The notes under the pieces were generated by a model. That model ran no database searches. It was not told where the DNA came from and saw only the letters and a program-made list of their open reading frames with translations. This document shows positions 1 to 6,089 of a stretch of DNA of 11,204 nucleotides, piece by piece; the first letter of the stretch is position 1, and each line of letters opens with the position of its first letter. Position numbers and translations under genes: made by a program. Location of the stretch: positions 1 to 11,204 of the forward strand of contig JAFVEJ010000169.1 in the NCBI GenBank assembly GCA_017476085.1, written 5' to 3'. This stretch comes from Alphaproteobacteria bacterium. Lineage in GTDB: Bacteria > Pseudomonadota > Alphaproteobacteria > RF32 > CAG-977.

Positions 1-608
1 CCGTAACGCGATGTGTCTTCCGCGATCAGGTTCAGTTCTTTCGCTCCGGCAGCTTCAAGGTCCTGCGCTTCCTCAATAATGCTTTCGATCGTGCGGGAAC
101 GGTAGCGACCGCGAATTTTCGGAATGGCGCAATAAGAACAGCGGTTGTCGCACCCTTCTGAAATGCGCAGGAAGACGGACGGAGAATCGTCGGAGAGCAT
201 CCGTTCGCCTTCGATTTCTGTTTTTTCATAATCACCGAAAGCGGCATACTTTTCTTTTTCTAAAGAGATTCTGACTGTTTCGACAATGCTGTGAATTTCA
301 CTTAGTCCGACAACGGCGTCGATTTCAGGCATTCTTTCCATCAGTTTGTTCCGCCAGCGTTCGGCCAGGCAACCCGTAACGATCAGTTTTTTCAACTTTC
401 CCGTCTTTTTATATCGCGCCATTTCCCGAATCGTTTCGAGTGATTCTTCCCGCGCGTCGCCGATAAAGCCGCAGGTGTTGATTAAAATAATCTCGGCTTC
501 CCCGGCGTCGGCGGTGATTTCAAATGCGGCGTTGTCTAAATGCGCCAGCATCATTTCCGTGTCGATCGTGTTTTTGGAACAGCCTAAAGAAATAAATCCG
601 ATTTTCAT
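1..608 (-). CDS. rimO: Ribosomal protein S12 methylthiotransferase RimO, 5' part
   Basis: This is the first ~202 residues of a radical-SAM methylthiotransferase; the frame is open to the window edge, so the rest of the radical-SAM barrel and the TRAM domain are missing. RimO adds a methylthio group to an aspartate of ribosomal protein S12 (uS12) in the cytoplasm. Visible evidence: the N-terminus MKIGFISLGCSKNTIDTE fits the RimO start. Cys10, Cys46 and Cys80 are the expected ligands of the auxiliary 4Fe-4S cluster. The radical-SAM CxxxCxxC is at Cys153, Cys157 and Cys160 in ISEGCDNRCSYCAIPKIRG, followed by RYRSR. This wording fits RimO rather than the tRNA enzyme MiaB, which usually has a VPYTRG-type sequence there. 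The ATG overlaps the stop of the upstream Rrf2 gene by four bases (ATGA), implying translational coupling. The RimO call is confident. Confidence 0.93.
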   Translation of the reverse strand, partial: MKIGFISLGCSKNTIDTEMMLAHLDNAAFEITADAGEAEIILINTCGFIGDAREESLETIREMARYKKTGKLKKLIVTGCLAERWRNKLMERMPEIDAVVGLSEIHSIVETVRISLEKEKYAAFGDYEKTEIEGERMLSDDSPSVFLRISEGCDNRCSYCAIPKIRGRYRSRTIESIIEEAQDLEAAGAKELNLIAEDTSRY

Positions 609-1042
609 TCTTTTTCCATCGCGTTTTTGGTTTTGTTCTTTTCTGTTTTCAGTAAGTCTTTTAACGTTATTTCATTCATCTGTTTTCTGATTTTTTTATT
701 TAAGGATGACCAGATTCTGCACGCGGAACAATCTTCCGATTTCGGGCAAAAGTTCTTATCTGAAGCACATTCAACGATTGATATTCTGCCTTCCATCGCT
801 TCAACGATTTCCAACAGCGTGATTTCTTTCGGGGGCTTTGCCAGTTTCAAACCGCCTTTCGCTCCGCGAAAAGAAGTGACAAAACCGGCTTCATTCAGCT
901 GTAAAATCAACCGACTGATATATTTTTCCGAGATCTGTTGGGAACGAGCAATATCTTTCATTAAGCGCGGAGTATTTTGGTCGTGCAAAGCCAGATCCAA
1001 TAAAATCCGCAGTCCGTAACGTCCTTTGGTCGATATTTTCAT
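605..1042 (-). CDS. Rrf2-family transcriptional regulator, IscR-like cysteine pattern
   Basis: A 145-residue winged-helix DNA-binding protein. The start MKISTKGRYGLRILLDLA and the central SEKYISRLILQLNEAGFV and SFRGAKGGLKLAKPP segments (about residues 38-71) are typical of Rrf2 helix-turn-helix and wing sequences. Cysteines lie at 92, 99, 105 and 108. E. coli IscR binds its 2Fe-2S cluster with Cys92, Cys98, Cys104 and His107, so the spacing here is nearly the same with Cys in place of His. This suggests an Fe-S or redox sensor, but the protein could also be a cysteine-metabolism regulator of the CymR type, since it is divergent from a cysteine-peptide/cysK unit. The C-terminus is lysine-rich. 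The start is supported by a GAAAGG-like ribosome site about seven bases upstream. It is coupled to rimO by an ATGA overlap. Family call sure; ligand and targets inferred. Confidence 0.9.
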   Translation of the reverse strand: MKISTKGRYGLRILLDLALHDQNTPRLMKDIARSQQISEKYISRLILQLNEAGFVTSFRGAKGGLKLAKPPKEITLLEIVEAMEGRISIVECASDKNFCPKSEDCSACRIWSSLNKKIRKQMNEITLKDLLKTEKNKTKNAMEKE

Positions 1043-1048
1043 ATAAAT

Positions 1049-1070
1049 GCCTTTCGTTGAACGCTTTATA
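1049..1070 (-). promoter_or_regulatory. Probable -10 box and ribosome site of the rrf2-rimO operon
   Basis: On the minus strand a TATAAA hexamer (1065-1070) lies 22 bases before the Rrf2 start, and a GAAAGG-type Shine-Dalgarno sequence sits just before the ATG. No convincing -35 is seen at the right distance, so the promoter is weak, activator-dependent, or somewhat misplaced. Confidence 0.35.
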
Positions 1071-1105
1071 CCATGTTCGCAAGGAAAATCAGAGAAAAAT
1101 AATCA

Positions 1106-1120
1106 CTACTATTTTAGTTG
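1106..1120. promoter_or_regulatory. Near-palindrome at the -35 of the leader-cysK promoter
   Basis: CTACTA-TTT-TAGTTG is an inverted repeat with five of six base pairs matching. Its right arm overlaps the -35 hexamer of the promoter facing cysK. It lies between the divergent Rrf2 gene and the cysK unit, so it is a candidate operator where the regulator could block RNA polymerase. TAGTTGACT resembles one half of IscR-type sites, but the other half does not fit well. Assignment is inference. Confidence 0.3.
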
Positions 1121-1145
1121 ACTTTTTGAAGCGCTGTGGAATAAT
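1118..1145 (+). promoter_or_regulatory. Sigma70-type promoter for the cysteine-rich leader and cysK
   Basis: TTGACT (1118-1123) and AATAAT (1140-1145) are separated by 16 bases, a good vegetative promoter. Transcription would begin near 1152, about 30 bases before the small ORF at 1183. No other promoter is obvious before cysK. Confidence 0.6.
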
Positions 1146-1182
1146 GATTTTGTTGTTTCATCGGGAAGGGAAGAGAACTAAG

Positions 1183-1308
1183 ATGAAGAAAATGACTTTT
1201 TTTGTTTTGGCCTGTCTGCTGTACGCCTCCGCGGCGTTTGCCTGCAGCTGTCAGCATCCCTGTGAATGCGGCTGCGGGGCCGAAACGGAATGTAATTGCG
1301 GAAAGTAA
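1183..1308 (+). CDS. Small cysteine-rich exported peptide, possible attenuator leader
   Basis: A 41-residue ORF. Residues 1-20 (MKKMTFFVLACLLYASAAFA) form a textbook signal peptide with an AFA cleavage site, so the product should be exported. The mature 21 residues, CSCQHPCECGCGAETECNCGK, contain seven cysteines arranged as CxC pairs, as in small metal-binding, metallothionein-like peptides. The residue before the first mature Cys does not make a good lipobox. The ATG at 1183 follows an AAGGGAAG ribosome site; a longer reading from 1057 would run through the promoter and is rejected. The ORF ends 18 bases before a strong terminator that precedes cysK, so its cysteine codons (1243-1299) may act as a ribosome-stalling sensor. 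Whether the peptide, the act of translation, or both matter cannot be decided here. I do not recognise a named family. Confidence 0.75.
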   Translation: MKKMTFFVLACLLYASAAFACSCQHPCECGCGAETECNCGK

Positions 1309-1338
1309 TGTTGAATACAACATTTTAAGGGCTTTCCG
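1299..1338 (+). promoter_or_regulatory. Candidate antiterminator fold upstream of cysK
   Basis: CGGAAAG at the end of the small ORF (1299-1305) is perfectly complementary to CTTTCCG (1332-1338), which is most of the left arm and first loop base of the terminator. Between them sits another perfect 7-bp hairpin, AATGTTG/CAACATT (1307-1313 with 1318-1324). Together they can form a stacked structure that excludes the terminator. The seen complementarity is exact; its regulatory role is inference. Confidence 0.45.
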
Positions 1339-1360
1339 AGCAGGAAAGCCCTTTTTGTTT
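1327..1360 (+). terminator. Intrinsic terminator between the cysteine-rich ORF and cysK
   Basis: A perfect 11-bp stem, AAGGGCTTTCC (1327-1337) with GGAAAGCCCTT (1343-1353), encloses a GAGCA loop and runs into TTTTTGTTT. It is a strong Rho-independent terminator. The cysK ATG is at 1384 and no -10/-35 pair fits in between, so cysK expression appears to depend on read-through. Confidence 0.88.
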
Positions 1361-1383
1361 AATTTGGAACAGAGGAAAAAAAC

Positions 1384-2313
1384 ATGACAAAAATTTATAA
1401 CTCGGTATCGGAATTGGTCGGACGGACGCCTTTGATGGAACTGACCAACTATGAAAAGGCGGAAAAGCTGGAAGCGGTTTTGCTGGCAAAATTGGAACTG
1501 TTTAATCCGGCAGGATCCGTTAAAGACAGAATCGCCAAAGCAATGATCGAAGACGCGGAACAAAAGGGCATTCTGAAACCGGGGGCGGTGATCGTCGAAC
1601 CGACCAGCGGCAATACCGGAATCGGGTTGGCTTCCATCGCGGCTTCCAAAGGATACAAAGTGATTTTGACAATGCCCGAAACGATGAGCGTCGAACGTCG
1701 CAACCTGTTGAAAGCGTACGGGGCTGAATTGGTTCTGACCGAAGGGGCAAAAGGGATGAAAGGAGCGATTGAAAAAGCGAAAGAAATTGCGGATACGACA
1801 CCGAACAGCATGTTGGCGGGGCAATTCGTCAATCCGGCCAATCCGATGGCGCACGAAAAAACAACGGGGCCGGAAATCTGGCAGGATACGGACGGCAAAG
1901 TCGATATTTTCGTTGCCGGAGTCGGAACGGGCGGAACATTGTCAGGCGTCGGGCATTATCTGAAATCGAAAAATCCGGCTGTCAAAATTGTTGCTGTCGA
2001 GCCTTCGGATTCTCCGGTCTTATCGCAGGGCAAAGCGGGGCCGCACAAAATACAGGGAATTGGCGCGGGGTTTGTGCCGGATACATTGGATACTGCCGTC
2101 TATGATGAAATCGTGACCGTCGATAGTGAAAACGCTTTTGCGACGGGACGCAGATTGGCGCGGGAAGAAGGCGTTCTGGTCGGAATTTCCTCCGCGGCGG
2201 CGGTTTATGCGGCGGCTCAAATCGCTAAACGACCGGAAAACAAGGGCAAGACAATCGTTGCTTTGTTGCCGGACACGGGCGAAAGATACTTGTCTACGCC
2301 GATGTTTTCATAA
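1384..2313 (+). CDS. cysK: Cysteine synthase A (O-acetylserine thiol-lyase)
   Basis: A 309-residue PLP enzyme of normal family length that makes L-cysteine from O-acetyl-L-serine and sulfide in the cytoplasm. Visible motifs: the PLP lysine Lys47 in NPAGSVKDR; the substrate-binding loop PTSGNTG (73-79); the phosphate-binding GVGTGGT (179-185); GIGAGF (225-230); and the PLP-ring serine region GISSAA (268-273). The C-terminal [10 protein letters not shown] is typical of CysK. The length and the lack of a C-terminal CBS domain argue against cystathionine beta-synthase. CysK and the related CysM are hard to separate by eye, but the motifs fit CysK better. The ATG follows an AGAGGA ribosome site seven bases upstream. 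No cysE lies next to it. An intrinsic terminator ends about 25 bases before the start, pointing to attenuation control, and an Rrf2 regulator is divergent upstream. Confidence 0.95.
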   Translation: MTKIYNSVSELVGRTPLMELTNYEKAEKLEAVLLAKLELFNPAGSVKDRIAKAMIEDAEQKGILKPGAVIVEPTSGNTGIGLASIAASKGYKVILTMPETMSVERRNLLKAYGAELVLTEGAKGMKGAIEKAKEIADTTPNSMLAGQFVNPANPMAHEKTTGPEIWQDTDGKVDIFVAGVGTGGTLSGVGHYLKSKNPAVKIVAVEPSDSPVLSQGKAGPHKIQGIGAGFVPDTLDTAVYDEIVTVDSENAFATGRRLAREEGVLVGISSAAAVYAAAQIAKRPENKGKTIVALLPDTGERYLSTPMFS

Positions 2314-2319
2314 ATAAAA

Positions 2320-3348
2320 TTAAGGCGTTTCTTTTTCAGCGGCGACTGACGTATCCAGTCTGAGCAGCAGATCCGTCAGCCGCCGTAAAAACGTGCCGTT
2401 GAGGACGCTCAGGGGGACTTGTTTCCCGGCTTTGCTTTGGAAACGGATCGTTCCGGGGGACTTGATAAACTGTGCCAATGTTTGAGCGATATCCGTATTG
2501 CGTTGGCGATGCGCGTTTGAAAAAGAGAGATAAGAGGCGATTTTTTGAATGCCTTTTGAATCCAATTCTGCCGGACTGGCGGCTCCCGGCAGGCGCAGAT
2601 AGAGCGTATCAATGTATTTCTTATAGCCTTTGACAAGCCCCGTATCCGTATAGGTCAGCGAAAAATTCGTTACGACGGCGCCTTCCAGAAAATTTTTTAT
2701 ATCTTGCAGCGGATCGCCTTTTTGCAAAAAATGTTTTAAAGCCAAAATGAGCTGACCCTGCTGCGCATTTGAAATGTTTCCCAGTGATATTTCTGCTTCC
2801 CAGCGTCCAAGGCATTGATCGGTTGTTTTGGCCTTTAAAGTCATTTTTTTCACGGTCGGCGCATAAGAATATTCGCCTCGGATTTCTGCGGAAACATTAT
2901 CGCAGCCTGCCAGCAAAACGGCATACAAAGGACTGTTTATGATGTCGGCAATCGGGTCAAAGTCCGCAAAAGCATCGACGACATTTTCTTCCGTTGTTTT
3001 CAGCTGCTGAGCCGCTGTTATCAGGCTGAAGGAAACGTCTTTGGCCGTAAAAGAAAGAAAAACGGGAATATGATTGCTTTTTTTGTAAGTATGAACGGTA
3101 AATTCGCGGATATGATTCGGCATTTGGGGCAAAACGCGTAAATGCAGAGAAACGTTTTTCAGCGAGGCCGTGTCTGAAACGGATAAAGCCGCTTCCTGGA
3201 AGGAAATAAGCTTGTTCAGTTTGCGGGCGGTCAGGAAATAATGAATGTTTTTTTGCGCTTCATCCTTTTGCAGTAAGACCATAAAAGAACCGCAAGCCGC
3301 AAATAATAAAGCCAAAATAACAACGGCAACCCACATACTTTTTGTCAT
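2320..3348 (-). CDS. Membrane-anchored protein of unknown function
   Basis: A 342-residue protein with one N-terminal hydrophobic helix (about residues 5-26, WVAVVILALLFAACGSFMVLL) and a long polar, beta-rich remainder with no further membrane segment, so it probably faces the periplasm. FAAC-G at 17-20 resembles a lipoprotein signal, but the hydrophobic stretch continues past the Cys, so a plain anchor is more likely. Alternating-strand stretches such as NFSLTYTDTGL resemble periplasmic AsmA- or YdgA-like proteins only in general style; I do not recognise the family. Its ATG overlaps the stop of the upstream 565-residue gene by four bases (ATGA), so the two are coupled and probably work together at the envelope. 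Its stop lies only six bases from that of the convergent cysK, with no visible terminator between. Confidence 0.8.
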   Translation of the reverse strand: MTKSMWVAVVILALLFAACGSFMVLLQKDEAQKNIHYFLTARKLNKLISFQEAALSVSDTASLKNVSLHLRVLPQMPNHIREFTVHTYKKSNHIPVFLSFTAKDVSFSLITAAQQLKTTEENVVDAFADFDPIADIINSPLYAVLLAGCDNVSAEIRGEYSYAPTVKKMTLKAKTTDQCLGRWEAEISLGNISNAQQGQLILALKHFLQKGDPLQDIKNFLEGAVVTNFSLTYTDTGLVKGYKKYIDTLYLRLPGAASPAELDSKGIQKIASYLSFSNAHRQRNTDIAQTLAQFIKSPGTIRFQSKAGKQVPLSVLNGTFLRRLTDLLLRLDTSVAAEKETP

Positions 3349-5042
3349 AAACCGGCCTCCTCCTGTCTGAAAGGCGCATGATAAGGCTGCCAGTTCGGTT
3401 TTTCATGACGTCTCCGTATCAATCCGACCAGATCGGAAACCTCTGCGCAGGCGTCCTGTTCGCATGCGGCAGCGGAAGCAAGTTCCAAAACGCCGATGAT
3501 GGAACGGTTCTCTTTTTTGTTTTGTTTCTTTTCCTGATCTGTCATTAATCGCAGATTACCGCTGACAATATGCCATCCGGAACGATTTAAAAGACCGCTG
3601 GTCTGTGTAATCAAAAGTTCGTCCGGCCAATCGGCCCATGCCCGATCCAAACCGATTGAACCAATGTTGACCAACAAATTAACGCGTACCGTTTTTTGAA
3701 TGATTGTTGAAGCCGTCAGCATTGCCGACAAATTATCTATACGGTCCGTTCCGATCATGTATGCCAATCGTCCCAGATAATCTGTTTTGGTTAATTCATT
3801 GTAATCGGCCATCATCAGTTGGTGTTCATGCAGTTCTTCCGTTCGGCGGGCGTTTTCGCGCAGTTTTGCCAGATTTTGAGTTTTATCGGAAATAACTTTC
3901 CACTTTTTTCCGGGGGCTCTCTGTAGCGCAGCCGCATAAATCAAATGATTATGCGACGCATTTTCTTTCGTTTCGGGCAATGCCGGAATATCCATTCCCG
4001 GAATGCCGCGGGGAACGGTGGTGGCAAAGAATTTCATTTGTGTCGCGCCGGGACAAAAAATATCCGCATAACTTTGAGCCGCTCTTAAAATATTGTCGGT
4101 TATGACATTTTCCAAAAACAACTCTTCATTTTCCGTAACCGCGGCAATAGTAAAGGGAGAACAGCCCGACCACGGAGAGTAAAAACCGGTCTTGGGATTT
4201 TTCCGGCTTTGCAGGTAACTGACATAGTTGATTTTTAAATCCTGATCCGAGTCGATTAAATAACTCAGCCGCTGTTCGTTTTTATTGGCACCATAGCGAT
4301 TCAACAAAACGACATTTAAATTTTTTTTGCCGGTAAAACGTCCTTCCGTAAAATAACCGTCAAGTGTTGTTTCGAGATGGCCTTTTTCATTGAATAAAGA
4401 AACTTCCGCTCGTCCGTAAACGAGATTTTCGGCGCAGGAGTTGCCTCCGACACTGATAAACCACTTTTTTAATTTTTCGGCCGGCTTATCGGTTGTATAC
4501 AGAATCGAACATGCTTTGTCTTTGGAATAAAGCCGATATTCCAATGCTGTTTTGGAATCAATATGCGCGATGATTTTCTGTTTTTCAGATGAAGAGGGCC
4601 GTTCCTTTGCCGGTTCGGACGGCGATATTTTAGTTGCGGCTGTCTGCAATTGTTGAATTTTGACTTTTAATGTGCCTTTTTCAGGTTTCCATTTGTCGGC
4701 AGATGAAGCTGATCCCTGAAAAATCAAAGTATTTTTGCTGTATCCGTCAATAACGGCATGTCGTGCCGAAGGACATTCGTTGTTTAAAACCAGTCCGACT
4801 TTTGCCATCAAAAGAGTTAGAGGCTTGTCTGCAAAAGCAGTTTCATCCTGGGCAAAAATTTTCAAATTAAGTATGTTTTCACACCATTTTCCGCCGGAGG
4901 CTTCTGCAAAAATCTCAACGCCCGCTTTGGCAGAGAAAGCGATTCTTTTCATTTCATGACCGGTCTGAATGTCCGGTATTTGCGCACCGGCGGCAGTCGT
5001 CATGTAAAAAAATAAAACGATCTTTTTGAAAAAACTGTTCAT
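3345..5042 (-). CDS. Exported protein of unknown function with repeated cysteine-pair unit
   Basis: A 565-residue protein with a signal peptide (MNSFFKKIVLFFYMTTAAGA, cleavage near residue 20) and no other membrane segment, so likely periplasmic or outer surface. It contains eight cysteines. Two regions share a Cys-x35-Cys-Pro pattern: Cys54/Cys90 (ECPSARHAVIDG) and Cys294/Cys330 (FCPGATQMKFFAT). A third pair is Cys178/Cys203, and a final pair is Cys527/Cys532. The pattern suggests repeated, disulfide-bonded domains. Residues 135-155 are a low-complexity Ser/Pro/Lys linker, and residues about 385-420 are helical and charged. I do not recognise a family. The first ATG is preferred because it gives the signal peptide, although no clear Shine-Dalgarno sequence precedes it. 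It is first in a two-gene unit with the downstream anchored protein and is transcribed from the divergent promoter at 5059-5078. Confidence 0.82.
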   Translation of the reverse strand: MNSFFKKIVLFFYMTTAAGAQIPDIQTGHEMKRIAFSAKAGVEIFAEASGGKWCENILNLKIFAQDETAFADKPLTLLMAKVGLVLNNECPSARHAVIDGYSKNTLIFQGSASSADKWKPEKGTLKVKIQQLQTAATKISPSEPAKERPSSSEKQKIIAHIDSKTALEYRLYSKDKACSILYTTDKPAEKLKKWFISVGGNSCAENLVYGRAEVSLFNEKGHLETTLDGYFTEGRFTGKKNLNVVLLNRYGANKNEQRLSYLIDSDQDLKINYVSYLQSRKNPKTGFYSPWSGCSPFTIAAVTENEELFLENVITDNILRAAQSYADIFCPGATQMKFFATTVPRGIPGMDIPALPETKENASHNHLIYAAALQRAPGKKWKVISDKTQNLAKLRENARRTEELHEHQLMMADYNELTKTDYLGRLAYMIGTDRIDNLSAMLTASTIIQKTVRVNLLVNIGSIGLDRAWADWPDELLITQTSGLLNRSGWHIVSGNLRLMTDQEKKQNKKENRSIIGVLELASAAACEQDACAEVSDLVGLIRRRHEKPNWQPYHAPFRQEEAGL

Positions 5043-5058
5043 ACGGGAAACTATAAAA

Positions 5059-5078
5059 TATAATTTCAGAAAATTATA
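5059..5078. promoter_or_regulatory. Symmetric divergent promoter (two -10 boxes in one palindrome)
   Basis: TATAATTT-CAGA-AAATTATA is a perfect 8-bp inverted repeat. The left arm is a consensus -10 (TATAAT, 5059-5064) for the rightward gene at 5103. The right arm is a consensus -10 for the leftward gene at 5042 and is extended by TGC (TGCTATAAT on the minus strand). Predicted start sites are near 5071 (plus) and 5066 (minus). Neither direction has a good -35. The rightward gene also has an AGAAGGA ribosome site at 5088-5094. Confidence 0.6.
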
Positions 5079-5102
5079 GCATTAAAACAGAAGGAAAAAA
5101 AA

Positions 5103-6089
5103 TTGATAGTTCCTGATAAAAAAACGGAAACGTTTTTGAACAAAACGGCAAAAGCAGGGGATATAGTAAGTCTGTGTCATGAAGGAATTCTGCCGTCCGC
5201 CGACTTTTTGAAGGCGCTGGCTTTGTGCCGTTCGGAAAAAAAATGGCTGAACGGAATCAGGCTGGCTTTGTTATGTTTGGTATGTTTGTGGTTTTGTTCG
5301 GCATTTTTTTTCTTCGTTCTTTCCGGATGGAGCTTTTTTTATACGCTGAACGGCGGAATTTTATTGGCTATTCTTTTTATCGTTTGTTGTTGTTTTCGCC
5401 GGTTTGCCATAGCGGATTATGTTGGGGCGTTTGTCATCGGAGTTATGATTTTTTTACCGGACATGGTTTTCGGAACGAATACTTTTTTATATAAACAGTT
5501 TTTTTTGTATTTCGTTTTGTTGATTTTTTGGGCGGTGCCGTCAAAACGGACGGGAATTCGTCTTTTGCCTTTTATCGTTCTGAATGTTTCGATCGCAATG
5601 TACGGCATTCAGTTTTTGCTTCCTTCTTTTCGTACGGATGTATCCTCTTTTTGCGCATTGGCAGCATTGTTGAATGCGGGATTGCTGATTTTACGCGAGG
5701 AAACGGTTGATCGGATAACATGGTTCAGAAATACGGCTTTTCGTTTGTTTCTTTTAATGGCGGGATGTGTTTTTTTATTGGCCGGAGCGATAATGCGGGA
5801 AAATTCAGTCAGTCAAGAATTGCCGTTTCTTTATTGCCTGTTTTTTGCAGTCATTTTGAGCGCTTTTTATTTTTTCAAAGATAGGGAACGAACGGTTTTT
5901 TGTGCTCTTCTTGTCTTTTGTGCTTTATGGGGCAGTTTGCTGCTGTATGGCTATATTAAAAACCTGGAGCTTTCGTTTCAAACGGGGCGGGCGCTTTTCC
6001 TGACGGGAGAATCTTTGATCGTAATGACTGTTTGGATCGCAGGAAACAAGTTGAATGATTGCTTGAAGGAGAAAAAGAATGTCTGTTAA
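5103..6089 (+). CDS. DUF2157-like polytopic membrane protein
   Basis: A 328-residue membrane protein with roughly ten hydrophobic segments after a ~50-residue cytoplasmic N-terminus. That N-terminus, with AGDIVSLCHEGILPSADFLKAL followed by a tryptophan (W48) and a first helix ending in FFFFVLSGW (68-76), matches the general layout of DUF2157 proteins, in which a short helical domain precedes an AxNW-like first membrane segment. The function of the family is not established. The start is TTG, supported by an AGAAGGA ribosome site eight bases upstream. It overlaps the next gene by 11 bases. The three-gene order here fits the known DUF2157 / DUF4401 / GDYXXLXY grouping, which strengthens each assignment. 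Family membership is from pattern and context, not a search. Confidence 0.6.
   Translation: MIVPDKKTETFLNKTAKAGDIVSLCHEGILPSADFLKALALCRSEKKWLNGIRLALLCLVCLWFCSAFFFFVLSGWSFFYTLNGGILLAILFIVCCCFRRFAIADYVGAFVIGVMIFLPDMVFGTNTFLYKQFFLYFVLLIFWAVPSKRTGIRLLPFIVLNVSIAMYGIQFLLPSFRTDVSSFCALAALLNAGLLILREETVDRITWFRNTAFRLFLLMAGCVFLLAGAIMRENSVSQELPFLYCLFFAVILSAFYFFKDRERTVFCALLVFCALWGSLLLYGYIKNLELSFQTGRALFLTGESLIVMTVWIAGNKLNDCLKEKKNVC

Noticed and set aside
1..608. MiaB tRNA methylthiotransferase
   Set aside because: The Cys-motif wording (CAIPKIRG) and the N-terminal SLGCSKN favour RimO.
1057..1182. A longer 83-residue reading of the cysteine-rich ORF starting at 1057
   Set aside because: It would begin upstream of the promoter and the extra residues look non-coding; the ATG at 1183 has a ribosome site and gives a signal peptide.
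1183..1308. Lipoprotein signal in the cysteine-rich peptide
   Set aside because: The residues before the Cys (AFA) fit signal peptidase I, not a typical lipobox.
1114..1898. Long open frames antisense to cysK (246 and 149 codons)
   Set aside because: Composition follows the codon pattern of cysK on the other strand; no ribosome site or recognisable domain.
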